This document shows positions 1 to 11,055 of a stretch of DNA of 64,000 nucleotides, piece by piece. Position 1 is the stretch's first letter. The number at the start of each line of letters is the position of its first letter. The notes beneath the pieces are model-generated. The model was given only the letters and a program-made list of their open reading frames with translations, made no database searches and was not told where the DNA came from. Position numbers and translations under genes: made by a program. This stretch comes from Pedobacter riviphilus (lineage in GTDB: Bacteria; Bacteroidota; Bacteroidia; Sphingobacteriales; Sphingobacteriaceae): positions 124,001-188,000 of the forward strand of contig NZ_CP061171.1 in the NCBI RefSeq assembly GCF_014692875.1, in the 5' to 3' direction.

Positions 1-1
1 A

Positions 2-1351
2 GATTTATTAAACGCCAGAAAAATACTCCTTAGGATTGTGCAAGACAAGGCCACTGCTGATTCAGTCGATAAGGTAATGCTGCAACGTTTCCCAAAGGGT
101 AGCCTGGCTCGTTTAAATGCTTTTAAAGCGATGCCGGTAGGGTCGGATGTGAGCCTGCTCTTAAAATCTAACAGGCAGTTTTTGATCGATTTTCCCGAAC
201 AAGGGGGCAATGAAGAATTTGCCCGCGAAAACAGAATAGATTATCCAACGATTTATCAGAACATCATTGTTTTGGGCGCTTATGCCGATAAGAACTACGC
301 TGAGCTGGATAAATACATCGGAAAAATGCCTTTTAGCATGTTGCCAACGCTTTACTATAAAATTGTAGAAATTCCCTTCAGCAGAAAAGAAGTAACGGAA
401 AAAGCACTGCTTCCGGTTTCTGAAAAAATAATAAAAAGAATCGAAATGCTCAGGGATAACCGTCCGGATGAATACGCTTATTTTTCTCCGGCAGAATGGG
501 TTAAATTCGTGAACGGATCTATCGCCAAACGCATTCTGCCAATTCATGTTCATTTATTAAATGCAGCGGGTCGTTACCAACAGGCATTGGGTTATGCCAA
601 CCAATCTAAATTATTGCTTGGGTACACAAGTGCTGCCCTAAATGCAGAGTTGGCCAACATTTTAGTCCATCTTGGCGACAAGCCAGCGCTCAGGATCCTT
701 TTGGAAAAAAGTGTTTTTGAAAACCAGAGCAGTGCTGAAATGTTATCGATGCTTAAGGATATGTACATCAAAAGAACCGGTGGTGAAAAGGGCTACGACC
801 AATATTTAAATGGTTTGAGAAATAGCGTTAGAGGGGTGAAAATGGCTGAAGAAATCAAAAAAGAGATGTTCAGTAAGCCGATGGTCGATTTTGCTATGGA
901 AGATTTGAACGGGGCAACCGTGAAGTTGGGTGATCTAAAAGGAAAAACCGTGGTTTTCGATTTCTGGGCAACCTGGTGCGTGCCCTGTAAAGCATCCTTT
1001 CCGGGAATGAAATTGGCTGTCGACAAATATGCAAGCGATCCAAATGTTGTTTTCTACTTTGTAGATACCGAAGAACGATCGGCAAATTATAAAGCAGAGG
1101 TTGCCCAATATATTAAGGATAACCATTACAATTTCAATGTATTGTTTGATAATAAAGCAAAAGATGCCAAAGCTACCGGCGAAGTATTCGAACGCGTTTG
1201 CAAGGCATTTAACATCTCCGGGATCCCACAAAAAATAATTGTCGATTCCAATGGAAATGCCCGTTTTATTACGGTCGGTTTTAAAGGCAGTGCTACTGAA
1301 CTGGCAGACGAGATTTCTGCTATGGTTGATATTACAAAAACAGGCAAATAA
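2..1351 (+). CDS. Thioredoxin-fold (TlpA/ResA-like) protein, 5' end outside window
   Basis: The frame is open from the first bases of the window, and the only early start is a GTG at 38 with no clear ribosome site, so the true start is probably upstream. The N-terminal two thirds are helical and unrecognised. The last 150 residues form a thioredoxin-like domain with the redox motif WCVPC (cysteine codons at 977-979 and 986-988) and a cis-proline-type segment GIPQKIIVD near the end. Bacteroidota proteins with this layout are usually exported thiol-disulfide oxidoreductases acting in the periplasm; that role is inferred here. The stop codon overlaps the next start codon by one base, so it is probably co-transcribed with the hydrolase. 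Confidence 0.85.
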   Translation, partial: DLLNARKILLRIVQDKATADSVDKVMLQRFPKGSLARLNAFKAMPVGSDVSLLLKSNRQFLIDFPEQGGNEEFARENRIDYPTIYQNIIVLGAYADKNYAELDKYIGKMPFSMLPTLYYKIVEIPFSRKEVTEKALLPVSEKIIKRIEMLRDNRPDEYAYFSPAEWVKFVNGSIAKRILPIHVHLLNAAGRYQQALGYANQSKLLLGYTSAALNAELANILVHLGDKPALRILLEKSVFENQSSAEMLSMLKDMYIKRTGGEKGYDQYLNGLRNSVRGVKMAEEIKKEMFSKPMVDFAMEDLNGATVKLGDLKGKTVVFDFWATWCVPCKASFPGMKLAVDKYASDPNVVFYFVDTEERSANYKAEVAQYIKDNHYNFNVLFDNKAKDAKATGEVFERVCKAFNISGIPQKIIVDSNGNARFITVGFKGSATELADEISAMVDITKTGK

Positions 1352-2436
1352 TGAGATACTTTGCTTTTATTTTTCTGCTTTTTTCGGCAATTTCTTCAAG
1401 TGCGCAGGGGGAAAAGGTTTTTGAGGTGGCATCAGATAGTGTTCGCTTTAAGAGCGCCGATGGTAAAATTGTATTTGGCGGCACCTTAAGCAAACCTGTT
1501 GGCAAGAAATCGTTCCCAACTGTGGTTATGGTATCGGGCACGGGCAAGCAGGACCGCAACGGTACGATGGCCGGACACCGGATTTTCGAGCAGATTGCCA
1601 CCTATCTTGCAGCACATGGAATTGCAATGTTACGCACTGACGACAGGGGCGTAGGTACAACAACGGGAGTTTATGAAACGGCAACCACCGGCGATTTTGC
1701 TACAGATGCACTCGCCGCAGTAGCCTACCTAAAATCGCGAAAAGATATTGAACCTGATAAAATCGGTTTGATGGGGCACAGCGAAGGCGGAGCAGCAATC
1801 TCCATTGCCGCCGCTGAAAGTAAAGACGTTAAATTTTTAGTGAGTATTGCCGGTTTGGCCATGAGCGGATTGGATGCCCAGCTTAAACAGAACGCAGATC
1901 TTATTGCTGCATCGTCATTGCCGGATTACGACAAGAAACGGTCAAATGAAATTAATGCCATTATGTTTAAAACAGCTTATCGCTATGCAAATTCCGATAG
2001 CCTGGAAATGAAGCTTAACGATGTTTACCAGCAATGGAAAGTTAAGGACGATGCCTATTTCAAAACCTTGAATATCCAGTTTGACCATTTCCGTTTTCCA
2101 ATTTATAGTTATGTACAAAACTCCAAAGGGGTATGGTATCGATATTTTATCCGGTACGATGCCGAAAAAACCATTGGACAGATCAAGGTTCCTATTCTCG
2201 CCATTAATGGAGATAAAGACTTAATGGTAGCCGCCGATGATAATCTGGCCAATTGGAAAAAGTTCGCGCTGGCGGGAGGAAACAAGAAGGTAACAACAGC
2301 GAAAATTCCGGGGCTGAACCATTTAATGTTGCCTTGCAAAAGTTGCGACAATAAAGAAATTTCGAAAATCCAATCTGGCTTTTCAATGGAAGTACTGACC
2401 TTAATCAAAGATTGGCTTTATAAAACGGTTAAGTAA
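1351..2436 (+). CDS. Secreted alpha/beta hydrolase
   Basis: The protein has 361 residues and starts with a clear signal peptide ending near SSSAQG. It carries the nucleophile elbow GHSEGG with Ser144, preceded by an oxyanion-type VSGTGKQDRNG segment near residue 61. Candidate acid and base residues are in INGDKDLMV and GLNHLMLP near the C-terminus, so the catalytic triad looks complete. Such proteins are annotated as esterases, acyl hydrolases or dipeptidyl-peptidase-like enzymes, and the substrate cannot be told from sequence. The start overlaps the stop of the thioredoxin-like gene by one base, indicating translational coupling. Confidence 0.9.
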   Translation: MRYFAFIFLLFSAISSSAQGEKVFEVASDSVRFKSADGKIVFGGTLSKPVGKKSFPTVVMVSGTGKQDRNGTMAGHRIFEQIATYLAAHGIAMLRTDDRGVGTTTGVYETATTGDFATDALAAVAYLKSRKDIEPDKIGLMGHSEGGAAISIAAAESKDVKFLVSIAGLAMSGLDAQLKQNADLIAASSLPDYDKKRSNEINAIMFKTAYRYANSDSLEMKLNDVYQQWKVKDDAYFKTLNIQFDHFRFPIYSYVQNSKGVWYRYFIRYDAEKTIGQIKVPILAINGDKDLMVAADDNLANWKKFALAGGNKKVTTAKIPGLNHLMLPCKSCDNKEISKIQSGFSMEVLTLIKDWLYKTVK

Positions 2437-2461
2437 TCCTACAAATGAATAGAAGTATAGT

Positions 2462-2532
2462 TAGTTAATGATGATGGTCAGGATGGATATCCTGTAGTTA
2501 ATGACGAAGGCCAGGATGGATATCCTGGCTCT
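2462..2532 (+). terminator. Tandemly duplicated hairpin terminator
   Basis: Two 33-bp direct repeats (2462-2494 and 2495-2527) each contain a stem of CAGGAT and ATCCTG around a GGAT loop. The second has a 7-bp stem followed by CTCTTTTT. It sits just after the hydrolase gene and probably ends that transcript. The two units differ at only a few bases before the stem, so this looks like a recent duplication. Confidence 0.6.
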
Positions 2533-2677
2533 TTTTACCGCTAAACATAAGCAGGTCGAAACGATTCCTAGTTCATTCTACTCCAGGGGATTAGCGTTAG
2601 AACATGGATCAGCTGATGGATTTCCGAATTGTCAGGGTTAGGGAAATCCGGGTTGCACAGATAGAAATCGGCTGGAT

Positions 2678-3187
2678 CTAAACAAGGATCATTTCTTCAC
2701 CGATCGATAAGTCATAACGTTGCTCATTCACCAGTTTTCCTAAAGCTTTGGATAATTTTTCTTCTGTAAGTTTAAAGCCATGCCTCGTATACAAGGAAAT
2801 GGCAGTGTCCAAGCCCTGGAAAGTCCACAGATAAGAAGATTGGTAGCCTTTTTCTTTGAAAAAATCCATATAAAGCTGCATGAGTTTTTTACCCAGGCCA
2901 AGGCCCCTGTACTCAGCATCGATATAAAAAAAACGAAGCTGCGAAGCGTTATTTTCGCGGTGCATCAGTAAAATGAAGCCAATGATCTTTTTCTTGTGCT
3001 CACAAACCCAAACCCTGTCTTTTTCAGGGTCATAACTCTCACAAAATTCATGCATGCCGGCAAAGGCATAAGATTCAAACTCAATCCCCAGGTTGTGTTC
3101 TTGCTGATACAGCAGCGTTTGTTTGTAGATCACATACGATAAATCTCCTGGCCTTAGTTCGGTTCTGATATCGATTTCATCTAACAT
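2678..3187 (-). CDS. GNAT-family N-acetyltransferase
   Basis: The 169-residue protein has the acetyl-CoA-binding motif A as RGLGLGKKLM followed by a helix, and the C-terminal strand with YTRHGFKLTEE typical of GNAT enzymes. The domain fills almost the whole chain, which is normal for the family. It would transfer an acetyl group from acetyl-CoA to an amine; the substrate is unknown. It stands alone, convergent with the hydrolase transcript. Confidence 0.9.
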   Translation of the reverse strand: MLDEIDIRTELRPGDLSYVIYKQTLLYQQEHNLGIEFESYAFAGMHEFCESYDPEKDRVWVCEHKKKIIGFILLMHRENNASQLRFFYIDAEYRGLGLGKKLMQLYMDFFKEKGYQSSYLWTFQGLDTAISLYTRHGFKLTEEKLSKALGKLVNEQRYDLSIGEEMILV

Positions 3188-3431
3188 TCTGTTTGTTTTA
3201 TTTATTTATAACCTAATCCTCAATAGCATTTAGCAGGGAGCCAATTGATTGATATTGTAACTACAGGAATACACTATAAGAGGCCATTTTAGCAGGCCTG
3301 TAGTACCTGTCTTCTTCGATATATTTTTGCGTTGGCTTTTTACCATATCGCAGCATTTTAAATAAGTCATAAATAAGCTTTTCCCCAAGCCTATTAGCTT
3401 TACGATTGAAAATTTACTTAAAACGCCATTG

Positions 3432-3992
3432 CTATTTTCCAGCTCTTATTACACTTAATGTTTGCTGCGTAATGCCCAGGTAAGAGGCAATATGCCCTAA
3501 TGGAGCACGCAGTAAAATGTTTGGCGTGGTATGTAGTAAATCTTTGTACCGCTGATCTGCCGAATGGAACTGTAAAGAATAAATCTTTTCCGACAGTCGA
3601 CTTATCATCTTTAGGGCCACCAATAGCTTGTGATCCTTAAATGCAGGAATGGTATTACATAATACATCCAGTTGTGCGTAAGAAATGGTTCGCACGTTGG
3701 ACGGCTCAACAATCTCCAACCCATATGGATGCGCACGATTAAAAAAAATGCTTTCAAAAGCCACCAGAAAACTATCTTCATCAAAGAACATATGCGTGAT
3801 GTCTTTTTCTTCTTTGTAATAAAAAGCTCTTACCAGCCCCTTTTCGATAAAATATACCTGCTTAGAGAAATTTTCCGGCCGTTCCAATAATACATTTTTC
3901 GCATACTCCTTTTTTGAAAATGATCTGTCTACGTGTTCCGCTTCACCAGGGGAAAGTTTTGTCGCTGTATTTAAATATTTTATCAATTCCAT
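3432..3992 (-). CDS. Crp/Fnr-family transcriptional regulator
   Basis: At 186 residues it has a cyclic-nucleotide-binding-like beta-roll (about residues 15-120) and a short C-terminal helix-turn-helix, seen in HIASYLGITQQTLSVIRAGK. This compact form is common in Bacteroidota, where these regulators often lack a true cAMP pocket. It is divergent from the small secreted protein gene at 4106, with about 110 bp between them, and may control it; this is inference. Confidence 0.88.
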   Translation of the reverse strand: MELIKYLNTATKLSPGEAEHVDRSFSKKEYAKNVLLERPENFSKQVYFIEKGLVRAFYYKEEKDITHMFFDEDSFLVAFESIFFNRAHPYGLEIVEPSNVRTISYAQLDVLCNTIPAFKDHKLLVALKMISRLSEKIYSLQFHSADQRYKDLLHTTPNILLRAPLGHIASYLGITQQTLSVIRAGK

Positions 3993-4105
3993 CCCTAGCT
4001 GATCTGGTTAAAGCAAATCTATCAATCATTTTTTAAGATATATTAAAAACACTGCAGATTTTTTGAATTTACTTTGCAGTATCAAAATCATTAAAATAAT
4101 AGATC

Positions 4106-4438
4106 ATGAAGAAAGTATTATGCTGCCTTATAGCGATGTTTATAACAGCTATTGGCTTTGCCCAATCTGCCAATGATAATTTTGCAGGCAAATGGAAAAC
4201 CGAAGATGGTGTCATTATCACCATTTCCAATAATAGCGGAAAATTTTCCGGTGTTGATCCCAAAGGCCGTCCAACACTTTATAATGTACGTTTTGAAAAA
4301 AATGAATGGAAGGGAACAGCGGAAAACCACGAAACCGGCCAGAAAGGCAATTGCGAAATTTACCTGGAGGGAAAAAAACTAAAAATTGTAGCGCATAAAG
4401 GCATTTTTTCAAAAACCATGTATTGGGTAAAACAGTAA
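4106..4438 (+). CDS. Small secreted DUF2147-like protein
   Basis: The 110-residue protein has a signal peptide (about 20 residues, ending GFAQS). A lipocalin-like small beta barrel follows, beginning FAGKWKTEDGVIITI and ending KTMYWVKQ. The layout matches DUF2147-type proteins, although it is shorter than most. Function is unknown; it is probably exported to the periplasm. The likely partners are the divergent Crp-type gene and the downstream 182-residue protein. Confidence 0.7.
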   Translation: MKKVLCCLIAMFITAIGFAQSANDNFAGKWKTEDGVIITISNNSGKFSGVDPKGRPTLYNVRFEKNEWKGTAENHETGQKGNCEIYLEGKKLKIVAHKGIFSKTMYWVKQ

Positions 4439-4485
4439 GCACGAAAATTATTTGTTTCTAATTAAATTTATTTATCTCTAATTCA

Positions 4486-5034
4486 ATGTATATGAGCATC
4501 AAACAACTCACACAGGATGCGGCACTAAAGCTGAAATTATATTTAGCTACGGTTGGTGAACCGCTGGACAAAGCACACGATGTAACCAGCGCCGGGGATG
4601 CCGGGTTGCGTAGTGGCGAACTCTCTGAATTAACTATCATCACAGATTTGAAACCCGATGGAGCCCGAAATCTGCGGTTGATTTTTGAAACCTTAAAAGG
4701 TAACCTTACAGGGGCAAGAAAAGTAGGAACACTACACGATATGCGTTTTGTGTTTTTGGAAAATGATACAAAATTGCTTTTCTGTACTTGCTATGATGGC
4801 GATTGGGATACCTATATCAACGACTTTGCGACCAAAATACCGGAGATGATGGATTTGATTTTTGGAAATATTGAAGGATGGCCTGGTATTAAATCTCCAA
4901 CCGTAAAAGAATTTATACTTAGCAAACAAATTACTGCTTCTGCCTGGTTTGTCAGCCATCCGAACCTTACGGTTGCCGATACAACACGTTTGGAAAAAAT
5001 AGGTGCAGGACTGAACAAACTTTTGGAATTGTAG
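4486..5034 (+). CDS. Conserved hypothetical protein beside the Dyp peroxidase
   Basis: This 182-residue cytoplasmic-looking protein has no signal peptide or membrane segment. It contains repeated substrate-pocket-like segments (SELTIITDLKPDGARNLR, GTLHDMRFVFL, LFCTCYDGDWDTYINDF) that recall a ferredoxin-like fold. It lies 100 bp before a Dyp-type peroxidase gene on the same strand, and its fold could be a single half of that ferredoxin-like family; this is inference. A second ATG two codons in could also be the start. Confidence 0.7.
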   Translation: MYMSIKQLTQDAALKLKLYLATVGEPLDKAHDVTSAGDAGLRSGELSELTIITDLKPDGARNLRLIFETLKGNLTGARKVGTLHDMRFVFLENDTKLLFCTCYDGDWDTYINDFATKIPEMMDLIFGNIEGWPGIKSPTVKEFILSKQITASAWFVSHPNLTVADTTRLEKIGAGLNKLLEL

Positions 5035-5138
5035 ATTTAACGCCTTCTTAATGAAACGGGAATATATTTTGTTTTCGCAGGAAGCCGAAGATTTTCCGCC
5101 AGGTTTTGAACATCAAATTCTCTAACTTTAATTGTCTT

Positions 5139-6488
5139 ATGTTCTTAAAAAATTTATTTAAACGCACTGCCGAAAAAATAGAGCTGCACGACATACAGGC
5201 CATTATATTGCGCGATAGACCTCTGCCTTATCATGGTGTAAATGTTTTTCTGGAAATTCTAAATGCTGCTTCCGCAAAAGCATTTTTGAAAGAAATAGTG
5301 CCTTACGTTACCAATGCCAAAAATTGGTGGGATAATGATGACGCCTGGCTTGCAATTGCCTTTACTTACGAGGGACTAAAGAAACTTGAACTTCCACAGT
5401 CTACAATGGAGAGCTTTCCTGATGCCTTTAAAAAGGGAATGGCTGCCCGCAGTGAAAAACTAATGGATATTAATGAGAATGCCCCCGAAAAATGGGACGC
5501 CGTTTTTAAAGCAACCGGTAACCACATTGCCGTTTCCATCTTTGCAAAGGGGGTGGATGACCTGAATTCCAAAAAAGCGCTTGCCCTTCAGGTATTGGAA
5601 AAACACCGAGGTGTTAAATTGTGTTATCAAGCCGATTTTGATACGCCGATAGAAGGCAATTTCAACCATTTTGGCTTTCGCGATGGCATCAGCAATCCGG
5701 AAATTGAAGGCAGTGGGGCAGCGCATTTAAATTCAAAAGAACGGCCAATAAAGGCAGGTGAATTTATTATGGGATATGCCAACGAAGCAGGCAACCATTA
5801 TCCTATGCCGCAGCCAATGGAGTTTGCCAAGAATGGTACATTTGTAATTTTTAGAAAATATCACAGTCACGTTGCTGCATTCAATAAATACCTTAGCGAA
5901 CAAGCAAAATCGACAGCTGAGCAGGAATTGCTGGCGGCTAAAATGGTAGGCAGATGGCGAAGTGGTGCCCCATTAAATATGTGTCCATTTAAAGATAATG
6001 CAGCATTAGGTGCAGATGCCAGGAAGAATAATGATTTTGATTTTAGCAATGACCAAAATGGCAAAATAGTTCCTTACTCAAGCCACATGCGCCGGATGAA
6101 CCCGCGTAACAGTAAAATGGCTGTAATGTCGGACGTGAACCTGCACCGCATTATACGCAAAGGTGTAGGCTACGGTGTTCCGCTGGCAGAAGGCAGTACC
6201 AAAGATGACGGTAAAGAGCGAGGGCTTTATTTTATAGCATTCAGCGCAAAAGCAATGGAGACCCTTGAATTTTTGCAAAAAGAATGGGTGAACAATGGAA
6301 ACTTTGTTAGCCTCAAAAATGAAAGAGATCCTATAATAGGACTAAACGAAGGCAAAGGAACTTTTACGATGCCTGGCGATCCTTTACCAAAGCGCTATAT
6401 TGGAATGCCCACTTTCAATACATTAAAGGGCGGTATGTACCTTTTTATGCCAGGAATCAACGCTATAAAGTGGATGAGTGGCGTATAG
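5139..6488 (+). CDS. Dyp-type heme peroxidase family protein
   Basis: I start at the ATG at 5139 rather than the in-frame TTG at 5106, giving about 449 residues. The family signature GXXDG is present as GFRDG (about residues 179-183), with the catalytic aspartate. The heme-ligand region reads SHMRRMNPRN and the following HRIIRKGVGYG matches the usual C-terminal block. Dyp-type enzymes are heme peroxidases acting on dyes, phenolics or porphyrins. No Tat or Sec signal is visible, so it is probably cytosolic. It likely shares an operon with the preceding 182-residue protein. Confidence 0.9.
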   Translation: MFLKNLFKRTAEKIELHDIQAIILRDRPLPYHGVNVFLEILNAASAKAFLKEIVPYVTNAKNWWDNDDAWLAIAFTYEGLKKLELPQSTMESFPDAFKKGMAARSEKLMDINENAPEKWDAVFKATGNHIAVSIFAKGVDDLNSKKALALQVLEKHRGVKLCYQADFDTPIEGNFNHFGFRDGISNPEIEGSGAAHLNSKERPIKAGEFIMGYANEAGNHYPMPQPMEFAKNGTFVIFRKYHSHVAAFNKYLSEQAKSTAEQELLAAKMVGRWRSGAPLNMCPFKDNAALGADARKNNDFDFSNDQNGKIVPYSSHMRRMNPRNSKMAVMSDVNLHRIIRKGVGYGVPLAEGSTKDDGKERGLYFIAFSAKAMETLEFLQKEWVNNGNFVSLKNERDPIIGLNEGKGTFTMPGDPLPKRYIGMPTFNTLKGGMYLFMPGINAIKWMSGV

Positions 6489-6675
6489 CTTAACAATAAG
6501 GCAATTAATGATCACTAGGGGTAGTTTTTCTACATCAATCTCTTGGTATCTGACTGGTAAAAATTCTAAAAATTGCTCACATATCTTTTTCAAGTCCTTC
6601 TTATTGCCCCTAATAGGAGTAATTATTTCCTGATTAGCTATTTAATAATTTGCTTCCGAACAGTCAATCAGCATA

Positions 6676-9600
6676 TTAATTTTTGAGATAATGGCTTGGG
6701 GTGATCCCATATAGTTTTTTAAACTCGCGGCTAAAATATTTTACATCGTTAAACCCTACCTGTACCGCTACGGAAAGAATAGAAGTTTCGCCCTGCTGCA
6801 ATAGCGTAACGGCATGTTTCAAACGCTGTGTTTTAATAAACTCATTTAGCGAAAGGTTGGTGAGCGCACTAAATTTTTTATAGAGCACAGATTTGCTCAT
6901 TCCGATCTCCAGGGTTAATGCAGCGATATCGAAATCTGCATTGGCCAGATTCTCATCAATGATGAGCTGTAGTTTGGATAGCAGTTTTTCATCGGCGGAT
7001 GCATTTGGCGGATGGATAATGGGAGGTAACAACAGCTGTTCGCTGTATTTCTTTTGCATGGCTGTTTTTAAAGCCAGCATGTTGTGGATATTGAGCTGAA
7101 GGATTTTGTTGCTGAATGGCTTGGTAATATACACATCGGCACCGTGCTGCAGACCTTGTATTTCATGTATCTGAGCCGATTTAGCCGTGAGCAGAATTAC
7201 CGGGATGTGAGAGGTGCGGACATCAGTTTTAATTTTTTTGCAAAAGGTTAGCCCATCCATAACCGGCATCATGATATCGCTGATAATCAAATCTGGCAAG
7301 CTCGTACTGGCCGTTTCCCAGCCCTGCAAGCCGTTTTCACTTAGCTGAACCTGGTAATCGTTTTCCAGTGATTGCTTAATGAAATCCCTCAGCTCGGCGT
7401 TATCTTCTACAATAAGTACTGTAGGCTTGGTTTGGTTAGGGCCTGCAATAGTTTGCCTGAATGGGGTTTCGGTACCATAATCAGGTTCATGTTCCAGTAC
7501 ATAACGCTCTGATGTTAAAGGGGGATCGGTAGAAGTATCTCTTAAATGACTATTGCCCAATTGTAACAATACTTTAAAAGCCGTGAAACCCGTTCGTTCT
7601 CAGTGGCCAGCCTGCTGTTGACACTAACTTCTCCCTTGTGCAGTTCTACCAGTTTTTTTGACAGTGCCAAACCGATACCCGTACCCATACTTTGGTCTTC
7701 CTGATAAAAATTCTTGAAAATATCGTCGATGTTATAAAGCGCAATACCTTTCCCGTTATCGTTAACCGTAATACATACCTGTTCAGGACCGTTTAGCTCA
7801 ATCACCAGGCTTATTTCTCCATCGGCCGGGGTAAATTTAAATGCATTGGATAGCAAATTGAAGAATACCTTTTCCATTTGGTTTTTGTCAAAATAAACGG
7901 GTATTGCTTCGTCTGTAGTTTTAAATGCATAGCGTATGTTTTTGGCTTTGGCCAGGTGCCTGAAATTTTCAAATACCCCACGTAAAAAAGCCACTATATC
8001 TGTTTCCGCAAAGTATAAACGCAGGTTTTCCGAATCGGCCTTTCTAAAATCGAGCAGTTCATTTACCAGGCGGTATAGACGCTCCGTATTGTTTTTAATG
8101 GTTAGCGCGTATTGGTGTACAATGGTGTTATCGCTCGTAATCTCTTCCAGTTTCTCCAGCGGGCCTAAAATAAGTGTAAGTGGCGTTCGTATTTCATGTG
8201 ATATATTGGTAAAGAAATCCAGTTTCATCTGGTAGTTTTTCTTCTGGTGTTCGGCTTCAATATGCTCCAGATAGAGTTCTTGCTTCAGTTTGGCCTTCGC
8301 CCTGAAAAACTTAATGATGTAGGCCACAATAAAGTAAATGGCTATGGCATAAAGCAAATAAGCCCAGATGGTTTTCCATATTGGCGGTAAAACCGTAATG
8401 GTAACCGATTTGATTTCCTTGCTCCAAATGCCATCGTTATTGGTTGCCTTAACCAGAAAGGTATAGGTTCCTGCCGATAAATTGGTATAAGTGGCAGTAG
8501 GTACATCAACATTGTTCCAGTTGCTTTCAAAACCTTCCAGCTTATAGGCATATTTGTTTTTACTCGGTTTTATAAAGTTTAGTGCCGAAAACTCCAAGGT
8601 AAAATTGTTCTGCAGGTGGTTAAAAGTAATGTTTTTGCTCAGGTTAATGTCTTCGGTAAGCAGCCCGGTTTCATCGTTAATTTTGACGGGGTTATTAAAA
8701 AGCTTTAAGTTCGAAAGCACCACTTTGGGGGCGGTATTGTTTTTTTCTATTTTTTGCGGATCGAAGGTAACCAGACCGTTAAAGGTGCCGAAAAACAGTG
8801 CTCCGTTGGCAGCTTTGTAAAAAGAACTGGTGTTAAACTGATTGTCGGGCAGGCCATCCAGCATGTTAAAACTCCTGAAAAAGCGGGCTTTGCGATCGTA
8901 TTTAACCAGGCCATTGTCGGTACCAATCCATAAATTGTTTTGATTGTCTTCAACCAGGCTTAAAATATTATCGCTGGGCAGGTTGTTTTTATAGTTAAAC
9001 AGCTCGAAGGTTTTATTGCGCTGATTGAGCAGGGCTAAACCTTTGTGGTAGGTGCCTAGCCAGATATTCCCTTCACTATCCTGCTGAATGCAATTAATAT
9101 TCAATTTAAGTGCATGATCTGGTTCATCTTTGTAATCCTCAGGCTTTATGGTCAGGTTAGGCGAGAGGCTATATAAACCTGCTGGCGTACCGATCCAGAT
9201 CTTGTTCTGACGATCCTGAAACAGTGCCGTAATTTTTTTATTAAACCCGGTGTTGCTCCCCGCTAAATTTAACAGCTGAAAACGTTTGGTTAAAGGATCA
9301 AAAAGATTTAACCCTTCATTGGTACCAATCAGTGCCTGCTGCTCACGGCTCACCAGCAAGCAGTTCACCTCGTCTGATGCGATATTGTTGCTGTTATTTC
9401 CAATCCCCTTGCGCTTGTACACTGTAAATTTTCCGGTTTGGGGTTCAAAATAACTCAAGCCTCCAATCGATGTTCCGATCAATAGGTGCTGATATTGATC
9501 AATTGCTATCGCCTTAACCAAATTGGAGCTGAGGCTGTTTGGATTGGATGGCGAATTCTTATAGCTGGTAAATTGATTGCGCTGCCTGTTGAAATAGTTT

Positions 9601-10739
9601 AAACCACCTGCTTCTGTACCGATCCACAGATTGTGCTGCTTATCTTCAACTATAGCGCTTACTATACTGCTGCTGATGCTATTTGGCGAGCGGTTATTTT
9701 GATAGCTTTTAAAAGGAGTGTTAACCGCATACACGACATTTACGCCGCCAAAAAAAGTACCTATCCAAACCGAGCCGTCTTTATCCTGAAAAATATCATG
9801 AATGGAGTTTTGGCTTAAACTGCTTGCATCGGTAACATCGTGCTGGTAATGCTGAAAAGTAAACGAATCCGGATCACCGATAGAAAGGCCATCCTGTGTG
9901 CCAATCCACATCATGCCATTTTTAACTGAAATGATTTTCCGGACGTTATTGTTGATCAGGTTTCTTTTATCAGGACCGTTTTTGGCAAAGTGACTAATCT
10001 TTTTGGTGGCCGTATTCAGGATTTGTATGCCATTGCTTTTAGTGCCAAACCACAAATTGGCATTTTTATCCTGTGCAATGGTTTTAACCTGGTTGCCATA
10101 AAATACATCAAACGCAGCCTCCTGATGAAACAGCACCTTTAGCTTTTTGTTGCTAAAGAAAAGCTCGAATAAGCCAATCGAAGTACCTACCCAGATATGC
10201 TGATCCTTGCCTTCAAAAATCTCGCTAATCTCGGTACTGCCTTTACCCAGCTGGATGGGAATAATTTTTTTACTGTTTGCTGCAATAAATTTTAATCCGG
10301 TTAAGGTGGCTATCCAATATTGCTTTTTTGTATCTGCTACAATTTTGGTTATACCCGTACCTATTGGCATAATATGCTCAAAAGATTCGTTAGCGGGGTT
10401 GTAGAGGTCTAAACCACTATTTACCACCCACATGTGCTGGTCGTTCCTTATGACCAGGCTTTTAATGAAATCGTTAGAGGAGATTGACCGGGTATTTTGC
10501 GGATCGTTTTTGAAAATCCTGAATGCACGTCCATCAAAGCGGTTTAAACCATATTTTGTGCCCAGCCAGATATAGCCCGTAGTATCCTGATTAATGGATA
10601 ACACAGAGTTGTTAGATAAGCCGTTGCTGATATTTAAATGGTTAAAAATTAGCGGGCTGCTTTGGTCCTGGCTTTTAGCGGCATTTAAAAAAATGCTGCA
10701 AAGCCCTATCAATACCAATGAAAATCGAAGCGCCTTCAA
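6676..10739 (-). pseudogene. Hybrid two-component sensor/regulator (HTCS), split by an apparent frameshift
   Basis: Two frames encode one regulator of about 1355 residues. The first (10739 to 7542) has a signal peptide, some fourteen two-component propeller repeats, a Y_Y_Y domain, one transmembrane helix, a HisKA domain with SHEIRTPL (His848) and a HATPase domain with GIGLALSKKL. The second (from about 7600 to 6676) has a receiver domain with VEDNAEL and phospho-acceptor aspartate in ISDIMMPVMDG, then an AraC-type helix-turn-helix. The frame changes by one missing base around 7585-7605: TENER in one frame continues as TGFTAFKVLLQLGN in the other. It is divergent from the GH88-susCD operon, which it would activate on sensing an oligosaccharide in the periplasm. 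It could be a sequencing indel or a real inactivation. Confidence 0.9.
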
Positions 10740-10887
10740 ATTTTTGTCGTTAAGTTCTGCTTGTTATTTGGTTTAAATGCTATTGGGTAGCGCTATTATT
10801 ACTGGCAATCTTTCCTAATATCTAACCGGAATGAAGCGATTTGCATTAGCTATAATCAAATTTAGGAATGAAAAGGAAATATTTAAC

Positions 10888-10916
10888 CTTTTTAAGGAAA
10901 AAAATTACCCTTCAAC
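10888..10916. promoter_or_regulatory. Candidate regulator-binding site, copy A
   Basis: This stretch and its left flank (from about 10873) align over roughly 40 bases with 12346-12387. The shared core is AAGGAAAAAAA followed by TACCC, preceded by ACCTTT. It lies between the divergent hybrid regulator and GH88 genes. Two copies in front of two units of one polysaccharide locus suggest a binding site for its regulator; not proven. Confidence 0.5.
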
Positions 10917-11055
10917 TGGCAGAACTACAGCAATTTCGAATAAGACAAAGGGCTGGGTAAATCGTTCCGATAAAGGTTTACCGCATTTATACCCCTTTTA
11001 CAAAACGAAATGACCGGATACACCTGGAAACAGGCATGCACTAACCAAATTAAAA

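Noticed and set aside
5051..5125. A 24-codon frame (MKREYILFSQEAEDFPPGFE...) just before the Dyp-type peroxidase gene
   Set aside because: It starts with ATG but has no clear ribosome site and no recognisable family; chance is as likely as a leader peptide.
10831..11013. 60-codon plus-strand frame between the hybrid regulator and the GH88 gene
   Set aside because: It overlaps the candidate regulator site and has no domain; treated as promoter DNA.
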